Source of the DNA: Pseudomonas rustica | GTDB taxonomy: Bacteria > Pseudomonadota > Gammaproteobacteria > Pseudomonadales > Pseudomonadaceae | Direction of reading: 5' to 3' | DNA length: 64,000 nt | Assembly: GCF_018336155.1 (NCBI RefSeq) | Contig: NZ_JAGYHF010000002.1 | Location: 434,001-498,000 of the forward strand | Shown: piece by piece, positions 7,480-15,668 of the stretch | Layout: every line of letters begins with the position of its first letter | How positions within the stretch are numbered: the first letter of the stretch is position 1 | The notes under the pieces: generated by a model | What the model was told of the DNA's origin: nothing | Database searches by the model: none | What the model saw: the letters and a program-made list of their open reading frames with translations, nothing else | Program-made: the position numbers and the translations under genes

Positions 7480-7620
7480 GTGACCGATCCCGATCAGCGA
7501 GGCCTTGCCAATCATGAGGCGATCACCAGCGCGACCGAGCGGTTCTTGAACGAGGCCGCTGGCAAGCTTCACGGGCGCACCGGTGCGTTGATGAAAACAA
7601 TTGCAGGAGGCCGCTTATGA
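7480..7620 (+). CDS. Small hypothetical phage protein (about 46 aa)
   Basis: The frame is open from an ATG at 7411, but the palindromes at 7423-7462 argue for a later start; the GTG at 7480 gives VTDPDQRGLANHEAITSATE and onward. The end KTIAGGRL with a TGA overlapping the next ATG by 4 bases indicates coupling to the XRE gene. Function unknown; the start is uncertain. Confidence 0.4.
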   Translation: MTDPDQRGLANHEAITSATERFLNEAAGKLHGRTGALMKTIAGGRL

Positions 7621-7877
7621 CTACCAAGCCGATATTCGATGGTGAAAAGCTGGCGCTACTCAGAGCGCGGGCCGGCACCACCCAACGCGACCTTGCTGAA
7701 AACGTCGGGACAACTTCGTCCATGATTTGCAAGTACGAGGCCGGCAAGTGCCAGCCCAGGCTAAAGGCGGTGCTGCGCCTGGAGGAAGCGTTTTGCGTTG
7801 AGCGCGGCGGGCTGTATGTGAAGGTCGCGACACCACTCACGGATAACGAAAACGTGTCGCGACACGAAGAGCGGTGA
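7617..7877 (+). CDS. XRE-family helix-turn-helix regulator (86 aa)
   Basis: Residues 10-65 form a lambda-repressor-like helix-turn-helix (ALLRARAGTTQRDLAENVGT, SSMICKYEAGKCQP). There is no peptidase domain. A strong ribosome site (GCAGGAGG) precedes the ATG. It lies just upstream of the excisionase-like gene and may control integration genes through the palindromes at 7423-7462; this is inferred from position. Confidence 0.75.
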   Translation: MTTKPIFDGEKLALLRARAGTTQRDLAENVGTTSSMICKYEAGKCQPRLKAVLRLEEAFCVERGGLYVKVATPLTDNENVSRHEER

Positions 7878-7881
7878 AGCT

Positions 7882-8157
7882 ATGCGCTACGTGACCGTCA
7901 GGAAATTTGCCAGCGAGTCTGGCTACACAGAAGACGCGATCCGCTCAAAGATCCGTGACGGGATCTGGCGGCTCGGTGAGATATGGATCAAAGCGCCGGA
8001 TGGCCGGACGCTTCTCGACATAGAAGGATATGAGTCATGGGTAGAGGCGGGCGGGGAGTTCGGGCAGTCTCCGATTCGAGCATCGAAATCACGTTCATGT
8101 ATCGGGGCGTCCGGTGCCGCGAGCGGATCACGCTCAAGCCCACCGCCACTAATCTGA
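7882..8157 (+). CDS. Excisionase-like protein (Xis)
   Basis: Residues 1-55 (RYVTVRKFASESGYTEDAIR, SKIRDGIWRLGEIWIKAPDG) match the winged-helix excisionase pattern seen next to Pseudomonas phage integrases: a MerR-like helix-turn-helix and a Trp/Lys-rich wing. The frame overlaps the integrase start by 121 bases, and the tail after about residue 58 is low-complexity, which is odd. A frameshift or a programmed shared region is possible. It should bend attP/attR DNA and direct excision. Confidence 0.65.
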   Translation: MRYVTVRKFASESGYTEDAIRSKIRDGIWRLGEIWIKAPDGRTLLDIEGYESWVEAGGEFGQSPIRASKSRSCIGASGAASGSRSSPPPLI

Positions 8158-9212
8158 AGAAGGCCGAGCAGCACAAGGCTGCGATCGAGCATGCGATATC
8201 GATCGGCACCTTCGACTACTCGGTAACCTTCCCTGGCTCGGCCCGGGCGGCGAAGTTCGCGCCCGAGGCGTCGCGCGAAACCGTGAACGGCTTTTTGACC
8301 AGATGGCTCGAGGCGAAGAAGAAGCACGTCGCGAGCAGCACGTTCGATGGTTATCGAAAGCTGGTCACCCTCCGCCTGATCCCGGAGCTAGGCGACACTA
8401 TGCTCGTGGATCTGAAGCGCAAGGCGGTGAGGGACTGGCTGGACACACTGGAGGTGGGCAACAAGACGCTCAGCAACATCCAGAGCTGTCTCCGCTCCGC
8501 GCTAAACGATGCGACTGAGGAGGAATTGATCGAGCAGAACCCACTGGCGGGTTGGACCTATACGCGCAAGGCTGCGCCGCCGAAAGAGGACGATGTCGAT
8601 CCGTTCAGTCCCGAGGAGCAACAGGCGGTGCTGGGCGCCCTCACCGGCCAGGCGCGCAACATGATGCAGTTCGCCTTATGGACCGGCTTGCGCACTAGTG
8701 AGCTCGTTGCGCTGGACTGGGGCGACATCGATTGGCTGCGGCAAGAGGTCATGGTGAGTCGTGCAATGACCCAAGCCGGAAAAGGAAAGGCCGAGACAAC
8801 CAAGACTGCTGCAGGTAGGCGGAGCGTGAAACTGCTTCGCCCGGCGATGGAAGCGTTGAAAGCGCAGAAAGCGCACACGTTCCTCGCAGATGCCGAGGTG
8901 TTTCAGAACCCGCGTACGCTTGAACGATGGGCGGGGGACGGCCCGATCCGCAAGACAATGTGGGTGCCGGCGATGAAGAAAGCTGGCGTTCGGTACCGCC
9001 GGCCGTACCAGACTCGCCACACCTACGCCTCGATGATGCTGTCGGCTGGTGAACATCCGATGTGGGTTGCCAAGCAGATGGGGCACACAGATTGGACAAT
9101 GATAGCGAGAGTTTATGGCAGGTGGATGCCAGCAGCAGACCTTGTGGCAGGCGAAAAGGCGGAGCTAATGTGGAGCCAAACAGAAAACGAAAATAAGATA
9201 AAGCTAAAATGA
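8037..9212 (+). CDS. Phage tyrosine integrase
   Basis: A 391-residue integrase. The N-terminus (to about residue 60) has the arm-binding pattern SSIEITFMYRGVRCRERITL. A core-binding SAM-like domain follows (FLTRWLEAKKKHV to about 170), then the catalytic domain with Arg in WTGLRTSELVAL, the box RHTYASMML with His and Arg, GHTDWTMIARVYGRW containing the His and the Tyr nucleophile. The length is normal. It lies at the right end of the prophage, about 1.1 kb from the tmRNA-derived att copy at 10279, consistent with integration at ssrA. Confidence 0.9.
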   Translation: MGRGGRGVRAVSDSSIEITFMYRGVRCRERITLKPTATNLKKAEQHKAAIEHAISIGTFDYSVTFPGSARAAKFAPEASRETVNGFLTRWLEAKKKHVASSTFDGYRKLVTLRLIPELGDTMLVDLKRKAVRDWLDTLEVGNKTLSNIQSCLRSALNDATEEELIEQNPLAGWTYTRKAAPPKEDDVDPFSPEEQQAVLGALTGQARNMMQFALWTGLRTSELVALDWGDIDWLRQEVMVSRAMTQAGKGKAETTKTAAGRRSVKLLRPAMEALKAQKAHTFLADAEVFQNPRTLERWAGDGPIRKTMWVPAMKKAGVRYRRPYQTRHTYASMMLSAGEHPMWVAKQMGHTDWTMIARVYGRWMPAADLVAGEKAELMWSQTENENKIKLK

Positions 9213-9241
9213 AAAAACCCCTCACTTGGAGGGGTTTTTTT
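9212..9241 (+). terminator. Terminator after the prophage integrase
   Basis: AACCCCTC and GAGGGGTT pair around ACTTG, with A-run and T-run flanks, directly after the integrase stop codon. The flanking runs make it usable in both directions, which suits the convergent 9254 gene. Confidence 0.9.
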
Positions 9242-9253
9242 GAGGTTTTACGT

Positions 9254-9424
9254 TCAAGCGATCACGACGGGCTCGACAAGACCTTTCGCTGTACAGATCT
9301 CATGGATTTCACGAGAGGCTTGCTTGTAGCCGGCTAGTACCTGCATCGCCTTCTCTTGATTGGCTTTCCGTTCGTCGGCCGTAGCAGGCCTGAGATTACG
9401 CAACGAATTCCCCAGCATTTTCAT
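9254..9424 (-). CDS. 56-residue partner gene of the ClpP-like protease
   Basis: A short leftward frame with an excellent ribosome site (GGAGTGGAGAG directly before ATG). The protein starts MKMLGNSLRNLRPATADERK and continues as one helix with many Lys/Glu (KANQEKAMQVLAGYKQASRE). It ends VEPVVIA. It follows the ClpP-like gene by 21 bases, so the two form one operon that ends at the bidirectional terminator at 9212. No family recognised; it may be a regulator, adaptor or antitoxin-like partner, which is inference only. Confidence 0.55.
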   Translation of the reverse strand: MKMLGNSLRNLRPATADERKANQEKAMQVLAGYKQASREIHEICTAKGLVEPVVIA

Positions 9425-9445
9425 CTCTCCACTCCGTTGTATTTC

Positions 9446-10099
9446 TTAGACGGGAATCAAGCAGTCTTGGTTCCCGTAATACGAATCACGCATCCTGTAA
9501 ATCGCATGGCGGTAGGACAAGCCATTCTGCTCATGGATCTTGGCCTCTTCTGGGACTGCGGCCGGTTGGCCTTCGTTCCCCGAAGCAAGCATCCGTAGAT
9601 ACATCTCTTCGAAAAGCAAATCGAAGAGCTTGAATTTCTTCTCAAAATGGGCCTTCAGCACGTGCCCATCATCCATTTCATCTGTAAAGCAGATGTACAA
9701 GCCTTCGCCAAGACGAGGCCGGTGATACATGACTACGCCAGGCTTTCGAGGAGGAAGTGATTGCACTCTCGCAGTAGGCCACACTCGAAACCACAACCAA
9801 ATAGTGGCTGCGGCACTCATCACGTATCTACTGAAAGTAATCTCAACGGACGCTTTTGTCTCATGAAGATTTTTTATCAGTTCGATCATCTGATCTACGT
9901 CGCCACCGCCATTGTGACGTAAATGTAGCTCAATTTTCTCTCCTGTCGCCGCTGCTGCCAGAGCGTTCAGGATAGGCGCCACGCTTGCAACCGAAATTTC
10001 ATCAGGAAGCATCAGCTTTAACGTATTCGTATCGTCAGCTGCCTGTAGGGTATCGGCTGCTTGGGGTTCTACTTGAGCGTCCACTGCTTTATCAACCAC
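9446..10099 (-). CDS. ClpP-like serine protease, prophage cargo
   Basis: A 217-residue protein with a disordered acidic N-terminus (1-25) and then a ClpP/crotonase-type fold. The pattern ELHLRHNGGGDVDQMIELIK corresponds to the NSPGG segment, SRYVMSAAATIW holds the nucleophile-like Ser at the usual site, and GVVMYHRPRLG matches the IHQP motif with the catalytic-type His (near residue 125). It has no AAA+ partner nearby. The gene sits between the integrase and the att site, the usual place for accessory phage cargo. It could act in host or phage protein turnover or in defence. Confidence 0.7.
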   Translation of the reverse strand: MVDKAVDAQVEPQAADTLQAADDTNTLKLMLPDEISVASVAPILNALAAAATGEKIELHLRHNGGGDVDQMIELIKNLHETKASVEITFSRYVMSAAATIWLWFRVWPTARVQSLPPRKPGVVMYHRPRLGEGLYICFTDEMDDGHVLKAHFEKKFKLFDLLFEEMYLRMLASGNEGQPAAVPEEAKIHEQNGLSYRHAIYRMRDSYYGNQDCLIPV

Positions 10100-10278
10100 G
10101 GCGAAATGGATGCGCGATTCTATAGATGGTTCATTGTGCCAGCAACATAATTTATGAATTTAAACGAGCACAACCTATTCGTTTAGTCGCCGGGTTTAAA
10201 AGCGGAACGGTTGCTCAATTTCATAAATGCCAGGTTTATGCCAACCTCTGAGCTGAAAGCCGCATGCTACGAGGCTTA
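10100..10278. other. Gene-free segment with the ClpP-like promoter region and degraded tmRNA sequence
   Basis: This stretch is AT-rich up to about 10220 and holds no open frame with support. The leftward promoter of the ClpP-like operon must lie here. The last part runs into the tmRNA 3' end. No tmRNA tag-coding sequence (ANDD...LAA) is present upstream, so this is not an intact ssrA. Confidence 0.5.
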
Positions 10279-10309
10279 GACGGGGGTTCAAATCCCCCCG
10301 GCTCCACCA
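10279..10309 (+). other. tmRNA (ssrA) 3'-end copy: attachment site
   Basis: GACGGGGGTTCAAATCCCCC followed by CGGCTCCACCA is the T-arm and acceptor end of tmRNA, including encoded CCA. Only the 3' end is present, as expected for the att duplication made by integrases that target ssrA. It marks the right end of the prophage and the left end of the following element. The intact gene should lie left of the window. Confidence 0.85.
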
Positions 10310-10320
10310 ACACAACATCT

Positions 10321-10346
10321 AAAGACGTCCACGGACGTCTTTTTTT
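10321..10346 (+). terminator. tmRNA-type terminator next to att
   Basis: AAAGACGTCC and GGACGTCTTT pair around AC and are followed by T7. A near-identical terminator at 43886-43919 follows the distal att copy, so this hairpin is part of the duplicated att/terminator segment. Confidence 0.9.
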
Positions 10347-10421
10347 GTGCCTGAAAACCAGTAAATACGGGGCTTTCAGCGCCACCAGCGTCCACGGACG
10401 TCCATGAGCAGCCATCCCTTT

Positions 10422-10493
10422 TGGCATTCCAAATGGCATTCCAAGCCCATAAGTGCTAATTTTTGGAATGCCAAATCCAATCCTGGAATGCCA
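10422..10493. repeat. Integrase arm-type repeats TGGCATTCCA (left end)
   Basis: Two direct copies of TGGCATTCCA (10422-10431 and 10434-10443, 12-base period) are followed by two inverted copies TGGAATGCCA (10464-10473, 10484-10493). They lie between the att copy and the integrase start. A pair with the same 12-base period occurs inside the distal end (43785-43806). This is the signature of arm-binding sites for the element integrase; they may also autoregulate it. Confidence 0.75.
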
Positions 10494-11750
10494 ATGTGCG
10501 CACAAGCTACTCGCCTCTCTGAGCTCAAAATAAAATCTGCCAAGCCTTCTGAAAAGGACTACGTCCTGTTTGACGGCGGCGGACTTCAAATGCGAGTGAG
10601 AAGTAATGGCTCTAAGCTATGGAACTTCAACTATCGACACCCCGTGACGAAGAAGCGGATCAACATGGGCTTAGGTACCTTCCCTGAAGTCTCGTTAGCG
10701 CAGGCACGAAAGGGTTCCATTGCAGCGAGGGAAGTACTTGCCCAAGGCCTCGATCCTAAAGATCAACGAGATGCAGTGCTGCAAGCAAAGCAAGCTGAAA
10801 CCGAGCACACATTTCAGAATGTTGCGACGTCCTGGTATGAACTGAAGAGGGATGCAGTGACACCAGCTTATGCCGAGGACATCTGGCGCTCGTTGACGTT
10901 GCACGTTTTTCCGGATTTGAGCACCACACCGATCTCAGCCATCAGCGCACCGCAAGTCATCAACCTGCTTCGGCCACTCGAAACCAAAGGCAGTCTTGAA
11001 ACAGTTAAACGGCTATCACAGCGACTCAACGAGATCATGACCTACGGGGTCAATTCGGGACTGATTCACGCAAACCCGCTTAGTGGGATTCGATCCGTCT
11101 TCAAGAAGCCGAAAAAGAAGAATATGGCGGCACTTGCTCCCGATGAGCTGAAAGAACTCATGGTGGCAATTGCCAATGCCAGCATAAAAAGGACCACTCG
11201 CTGCCTTATCGAATGGCAACTCAACACCATGACCCGCCCAGCAGAGGCAGCCACCACCCGCTGGGCGGACATCGACTTCGAGAAGAAGATCTGGACGATT
11301 CCTGCTGAGCGCATGAAGAAACGCCGCATACATATCGTGCCGCTCACAGATCAAGCACTGGCGCTGCTGGAGGCAATCAAACCATACAGCGGACACCGGG
11401 AGTATGTATTTCCTGCAGACCGGGACCCTCGAACCCATTGCAACAGCCAGACCGCCAACATGGCGCTAAAGCGCATGGGCTTCGAAGGTCGGTTGGTGAG
11501 CCATGGCATGCGCTCAATGGCTAGCACTATTCTCAACGAACACGGCTGGGATCCTGAGTTGATTGAAGTAGCGCTCGCCCACGTCGATAAGGACGAGGTT
11601 CGCAGCGCCTACAACAGGGCGGACTACATCGAGCGCAGACGACCGATGATGACTTGGTGGAGCGAGCACATTCAGGAAGCTGCAACTGGGAATTTGTCGG
11701 TGTCAGCGATCAAGGAAAACCGGGACAAAAAAGTCGTATCGATACGCTGA
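10494..11750 (+). CDS. P4-type tyrosine integrase of the defence island
   Basis: The start is taken at 10494 (MCAQATRLSELKIKSAKPSE); the frame is open upstream but that part is the TGGCATTCCA repeat region. Residues 5-95 are the DUF4102 arm-binding domain (LFDGGGLQMRVRSNGSKLWN). A core-binding domain follows, then the catalytic domain with Arg in TMTRPAEAATTRW, HGMRSMASTIL and the His/Tyr segment ALAHVDKDEVRSAYNRADY. P4-family integrases target the 3' ends of tRNA or tmRNA genes, which matches the adjacent att copy. Confidence 0.9.
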   Translation: MCAQATRLSELKIKSAKPSEKDYVLFDGGGLQMRVRSNGSKLWNFNYRHPVTKKRINMGLGTFPEVSLAQARKGSIAAREVLAQGLDPKDQRDAVLQAKQAETEHTFQNVATSWYELKRDAVTPAYAEDIWRSLTLHVFPDLSTTPISAISAPQVINLLRPLETKGSLETVKRLSQRLNEIMTYGVNSGLIHANPLSGIRSVFKKPKKKNMAALAPDELKELMVAIANASIKRTTRCLIEWQLNTMTRPAEAATTRWADIDFEKKIWTIPAERMKKRRIHIVPLTDQALALLEAIKPYSGHREYVFPADRDPRTHCNSQTANMALKRMGFEGRLVSHGMRSMASTILNEHGWDPELIEVALAHVDKDEVRSAYNRADYIERRRPMMTWWSEHIQEAATGNLSVSAIKENRDKKVVSIR

Positions 11751-12038
11751 TCAGTGACCAATATCGACCGAGACCGTTAAAAAAGATTTTTCGATAAAAG
11801 CAGCAGTCAAAAATCAGCGCGACTTTTACGCCTCTACGTAAAATATTTGTCTGCTGTTGTTGCAAGCTTAACGTAGAAACACGGACGCCCGCGCTTCTAC
11901 ACTGCTTGAGTCAGAAACGACCAGCGAAAAATCAATCTGCCCCCCTTTTTCGAAAGCTTATAGCTGCCACAGAGACGTATTGAATGAGGCAATGCAGAGC
12001 GGGACAGCGCGTCCAGCCCAAGTAAAGCTCTCTATTGT

Positions 12039-13844
12039 TCAGTCTAAAGCCGCAGGCCCTTCGGGGGCTGGTTCGCTCCAAAGCTTTTCGAGATCGACGT
12101 CCTCACTTGCCGGCTGCTTGTTGCTAGGCAGCCGGTCCACCTGGATCACCATTGGCAGATCGAAAGCCGTTCCCGTTACAACGCAGCACCCCTGAGATAG
12201 CCCAGGGATTAGGCTGCGCGACATACTGTCTAACGTCGAGATTGTGTTATCAATGAGGAATAGATCTCTGTCGTTGACCAGCCGGTGGATGAAGAAGTTG
12301 TGCAGCTGCGAAACGATGGTCGGGGAGATGTCGGCCGGGCGCTGGCTGGCGATCGTAACGAACATGCCGAACTTGCGCCCCTCTTTAATGATCTCCTCGA
12401 ACTGCTCAAGCCGATAGTCCTTCCAGCTTTCGCTTTCGCGTTTGGACTGTTCGGACAAGATATTGTGAGCCTCATCAACGATGATGTGGACCGTGCGGTC
12501 AGGAGGAGTGGCCACAGTGGACTTGTGCACGTTGTAGTAGTGCTTAGCGAAAAGCAGCGGTAAGACCTTCTTGACCTCGTTGTTGCAGCGGCGAAGCGAA
12601 ATGACAGTAAGTAGCTTCTCGATCTGCGGCACATCCGTGATTACCAGAACCCTTCGCAAACTGGCAAGCGATGACTCGACGCGCTTGAGCAGCGGCTGGA
12701 TGTGCTCGAACTGCACATAACCGGCGTTCAGGTCAGACATCAGCTGCAGATTGACGCGAAGGACAAGCTGGTCGAACTCGTCAAGGCCCTGGATATTAAG
12801 CGTGTCGACGGTCTGCTCAATGTGCGCTCTGTATGCGTCGCCGTTTGGATCTATGAACGCTCCCCTGTAGTTGAAGCGCCCGTTTCGATACCAAGTGACA
12901 TCACCCAGCAAATTTTGAACAGCTTGGTTGTTCATGCGTCGAGCGACCGTGCGCATCAGATCCAGCGTCGCGGGCTTGACCTCACCGGCGCAGAACGACT
13001 GGCGAAACTTGCTCTTCGCATAGGCCGCTAGCGATGCCGGTATCGCCCCATACTTCTGCTTGCCCACTATGACCCGGTTGAGGAAGGGGCGCTGCGTATT
13101 GAGGGTCGCCTGGAACAACAGAGAGAGCGTCTCAAGATCCCAGAACTCCGACAGTGCCAACGGAAACCTTGAGCTGACATCATCAACATCAGGGTTAGTC
13201 AGTGTCGAAAGCTGGTAGACCATCTTGTGGGCTGCTGGCGCCAATTGCTCACCTCCGTACTCTCCGTTGAAGTCGAGGATGATGAAGCGACTCTTGCCCG
13301 CAATTAGCTGCAGCTTCTGATCGAAGAGGACGGTGTAGAGCTTTGCCAGCGTATTGGACTTACCACTGCCGGTGTTTCCGAAGATGCCAATATGGCTATT
13401 GAACAGGCGCTTCCAAGGAAGCCCTATAACGATTTCCTCCTTGAGCATGCTACCAATCTTGAATTCGTTCTGGACCTTACGATCGAAAATCGATCGGATG
13501 CGCTCCTCCGAAAGCAGGAATGCCGGATCCTGAATCATTGGCAGGTATTTGATGCCCTGCGTGAAGCCTGTTCTGTCAAAGAATCCGATGGGCTTGGCCT
13601 CAACTTTCCGGACATACGTGGGCTTACCATCCTGCGTATCCATCCGGGTTTCATCGAGGTACTCCCCCTCGACCATACAGATGATGTCGCGAAAGCCCCG
13701 CTGAATTGACAGGTATTCCCGGATCGACACCCCCTTGTACTTCTCACCAGCATGGAAGAGTGTCTCCTTACTGGACTGTTCGTCGATCCTCAAAATGATC
13801 TTGGTGCCATGAACAGCGATGACTTCACCAACGCGGAGGCTCAT
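12039..13844 (-). CDS. HerA-like ATPase of a SIR2-HerA defence system
   Basis: A 601-residue hexameric-type ATPase. An N-terminal HAS-barrel-like domain (MSLRVGEVIAVHGTKIILRI) precedes a Walker A GNTGSGKS (about 156-163). Walker B HIIVDEAHNIL lies near residue 450, followed by ITIASQRPADIS-like sensor sequence (FVTIASQRPADISPTIVSQL). HerA-type pumps move along DNA ends. The gene overlaps the SIR2 gene upstream by 4 bases, so both are made together. In characterised SIR2-HerA pairs the two proteins form one large complex with NADase and nuclease/helicase activity. Confidence 0.85.
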   Translation of the reverse strand: MSLRVGEVIAVHGTKIILRIDEQSSKETLFHAGEKYKGVSIREYLSIQRGFRDIICMVEGEYLDETRMDTQDGKPTYVRKVEAKPIGFFDRTGFTQGIKYLPMIQDPAFLLSEERIRSIFDRKVQNEFKIGSMLKEEIVIGLPWKRLFNSHIGIFGNTGSGKSNTLAKLYTVLFDQKLQLIAGKSRFIILDFNGEYGGEQLAPAAHKMVYQLSTLTNPDVDDVSSRFPLALSEFWDLETLSLLFQATLNTQRPFLNRVIVGKQKYGAIPASLAAYAKSKFRQSFCAGEVKPATLDLMRTVARRMNNQAVQNLLGDVTWYRNGRFNYRGAFIDPNGDAYRAHIEQTVDTLNIQGLDEFDQLVLRVNLQLMSDLNAGYVQFEHIQPLLKRVESSLASLRRVLVITDVPQIEKLLTVISLRRCNNEVKKVLPLLFAKHYYNVHKSTVATPPDRTVHIIVDEAHNILSEQSKRESESWKDYRLEQFEEIIKEGRKFGMFVTIASQRPADISPTIVSQLHNFFIHRLVNDRDLFLIDNTISTLDSMSRSLIPGLSQGCCVVTGTAFDLPMVIQVDRLPSNKQPASEDVDLEKLWSEPAPEGPAALD

Positions 13845-15061
13845 ATCAAATCCTCCAGATCATCCGCAGTACCTGCTTCGGGTGCAGCATCCTCGGCGGC
13901 ACGGGGAGCCGGCAGTGGAGCAGCATGCACGGCCAGCGCTGCCGTTGCCGCTCCTGCAGCTTCAGGCCAAACCAAAATTTTCTCGTTGAATGCAGTGAAG
14001 TCGAGCACACCGTCTTCGAGCACAACACACTTGACGTTGCGATTACCCTTGAACTTGTGGCGCATTACCTCGTAACTGTTCTGACTGAAACAGCAGATGA
14101 ACACCTCAAGACCCGGGTTGGACAGCGAGCGCATAACCAAGTTAAGGATGTGCTCGTCTGCGAACGAAAAACCGAAGGTGATCAGCACCGCGTTCGGTTT
14201 CTCAAGCTCGTAGCTCAGCAGTCGGAGCATCTGGTAGTAGTGCTCCTCATACACCGTCTCGTGGAACTTCCATTTAGTCGGGTTGACGATGGGAGCTTGC
14301 TCGTACTCCTCCCAGAACGCATTCAGCACTTCATCGGTGAAACCGGGGGCCTTCAAGTCCGCCAATGTCGCATCGGGATTGGCTAACGTCGCGGAGAACG
14401 GTTGCAGCAGGGCCACTGCTTCGGCATTCATCAGCGCAGGCCTGTCCGACAGGTCGTAGCGAATCTGGATGACCTCGTGCATCTTGTTCCAGTACACCGA
14501 CCCATGCAGATGAATTAGATTAATCTGAGGGATGCTGCTCTGGTAGCGGCCAAAGACACCAGCCTGGCATAGGTAAGATCCGAAGTTCCTGGCCTGCAGG
14601 ATCCGCCGTGTGAAACCCCGCGCGCCGTCGTTGAGTACGAAGTCAGTGTTGCCTTCTTTGAGCAACTCATCTGCCACAAGAGGGAAGCACCCGTCGTAGT
14701 TCGTGGTGAAGACATTGCATCGACGGTCTAACGCCTTTCGGCGCTTCACCATCTCAAGGACCGTCGATAAGAAGGTTCGATAGTTTTCGATGACTTTCCG
14801 CCCCTCTTCGGTGGCGTTCGCGATCTGGATGGTGAGCTGCTCTGCAGGCCGGATGCACTCGTTGTAGTAGTGCATGAACAGTGGGATAAGGCGCCGATCC
14901 TTTTCGTGCTCAAACTTAGTTGCCAACTCCTCCAGTGTGTACTTGCCGTCGCCATTCCGCAGTTGAAGCTGGAGTGTGGGCAAAAGCCCTGATGAAGCCC
15001 CCGATCCAAACAGAAAATTGACGTCCTTATCGTAGATGTCGCCTATCGAAATCACTGGCAC
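13841..15061 (-). CDS. SIR2-like NADase effector of a SIR2-HerA defence system
   Basis: A 406-residue SIR2-fold protein. Visible motifs: the Rossmann NAD loop LFGSGASSGLLP (about 17-28), FTTNYDGCF (about 118-126, Asn and Asp of the SIR2 TxND-type motif), LHGSVYW with the likely catalytic His (about 186), and FGFSFADEHI near the C-terminal third. The last 50 residues are Ala-rich and disordered. SIR2 effectors in anti-phage systems deplete NAD on infection. It is the first gene of the pair and translationally coupled to HerA. The published name Nezha is used for such pairs. Confidence 0.85.
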   Translation of the reverse strand: MPVISIGDIYDKDVNFLFGSGASSGLLPTLQLQLRNGDGKYTLEELATKFEHEKDRRLIPLFMHYYNECIRPAEQLTIQIANATEEGRKVIENYRTFLSTVLEMVKRRKALDRRCNVFTTNYDGCFPLVADELLKEGNTDFVLNDGARGFTRRILQARNFGSYLCQAGVFGRYQSSIPQINLIHLHGSVYWNKMHEVIQIRYDLSDRPALMNAEAVALLQPFSATLANPDATLADLKAPGFTDEVLNAFWEEYEQAPIVNPTKWKFHETVYEEHYYQMLRLLSYELEKPNAVLITFGFSFADEHILNLVMRSLSNPGLEVFICCFSQNSYEVMRHKFKGNRNVKCVVLEDGVLDFTAFNEKILVWPEAAGAATAALAVHAAPLPAPRAAEDAAPEAGTADDLEDLI

Positions 15062-15243
15062 TTCCCCATTGTGGCTGTTGTTCTAGATGAGTAAATCGTG
15101 CCAGGAGACAGTCGACAAGGCATAGCAATGTATTCTGCACGCAATGGAGCGCGGCGATGCACCGGCTGACTAGGCCATTCGATTCAAAAAAATCTCAGCC
15201 ACACATAATCGCCTTGACCACACCACCAAGGAGGTTTGCCCCC

Positions 15244-15573
15244 ATGTCATTGCACTGCCCTCGCTGTCACTCCCCCAAAGTAGCTTCTTTCCATCACGCC
15301 ATGAAAATCGGGGCGGCCATCGGCACCGTAGGCGGTGCCGCACGCGGCATCAGCTCAGCTCTAGCAGGTGGTCAAGCTGGTGCGCTCATCGGCGCTATCG
15401 CCGGGCCTGTCGGCATCACTCTCGGCTCAGTGTCAGGCGCCATCCTCGGTGGCCTAGCCGGTGGGGTTGGTGGTTGTGCGCTCGGAGCGCAGCTGGGTGA
15501 GTCACTGGACCGCCACGTCCTGGCCCATAACCTCTGCCTGCTCTGCGGTCATCGCTTCAACCTGCCGACCTGA
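15244..15573 (+). CDS. Split zinc-ribbon / glycine-zipper protein (109 aa)
   Basis: The start at 15244 has a strong ribosome site (AAGGAGG). CPRC (residues 5-8) and CLLC (near residue 98) form a split four-Cys zinc site. Between them lie about 75 residues of Gly/Ala-rich helix-like sequence (GAAIGTVGGAARGISSALAG, GLAGGVGGCALGA) of glycine-zipper type. It begins the rightward mobile-element module before DUF932. A membrane-inserting or self-assembling role is possible but unproven. Confidence 0.55.
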   Translation: MSLHCPRCHSPKVASFHHAMKIGAAIGTVGGAARGISSALAGGQAGALIGAIAGPVGITLGSVSGAILGGLAGGVGGCALGAQLGESLDRHVLAHNLCLLCGHRFNLPT

Positions 15574-15668
15574 CCTGGCCGCATCACACCTTTCTATCCA
15601 TATCGTTCGGCCAGTGCTGCGCTATGCGCGGCGCTTTATGCCGGCGCGCACCCAAAGGAATCTCGAAC

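Noticed and set aside
9950..10309. Intact tmRNA gene
   Set aside because: Only the T-arm and acceptor end are present; there is no tag reading frame or 5' partner strand, and the expected region codes for the ClpP-like protein.
10404..10494. Upstream integrase start at 10404
   Set aside because: The added residues are encoded by the TGGCATTCCA repeats; family members begin near the later ATG.
15624..15668. Longer N-terminus of the DUF932 protein
   Set aside because: The added residues are Arg/Cys-rich, and the family N-terminus matches the ATG at 15669.
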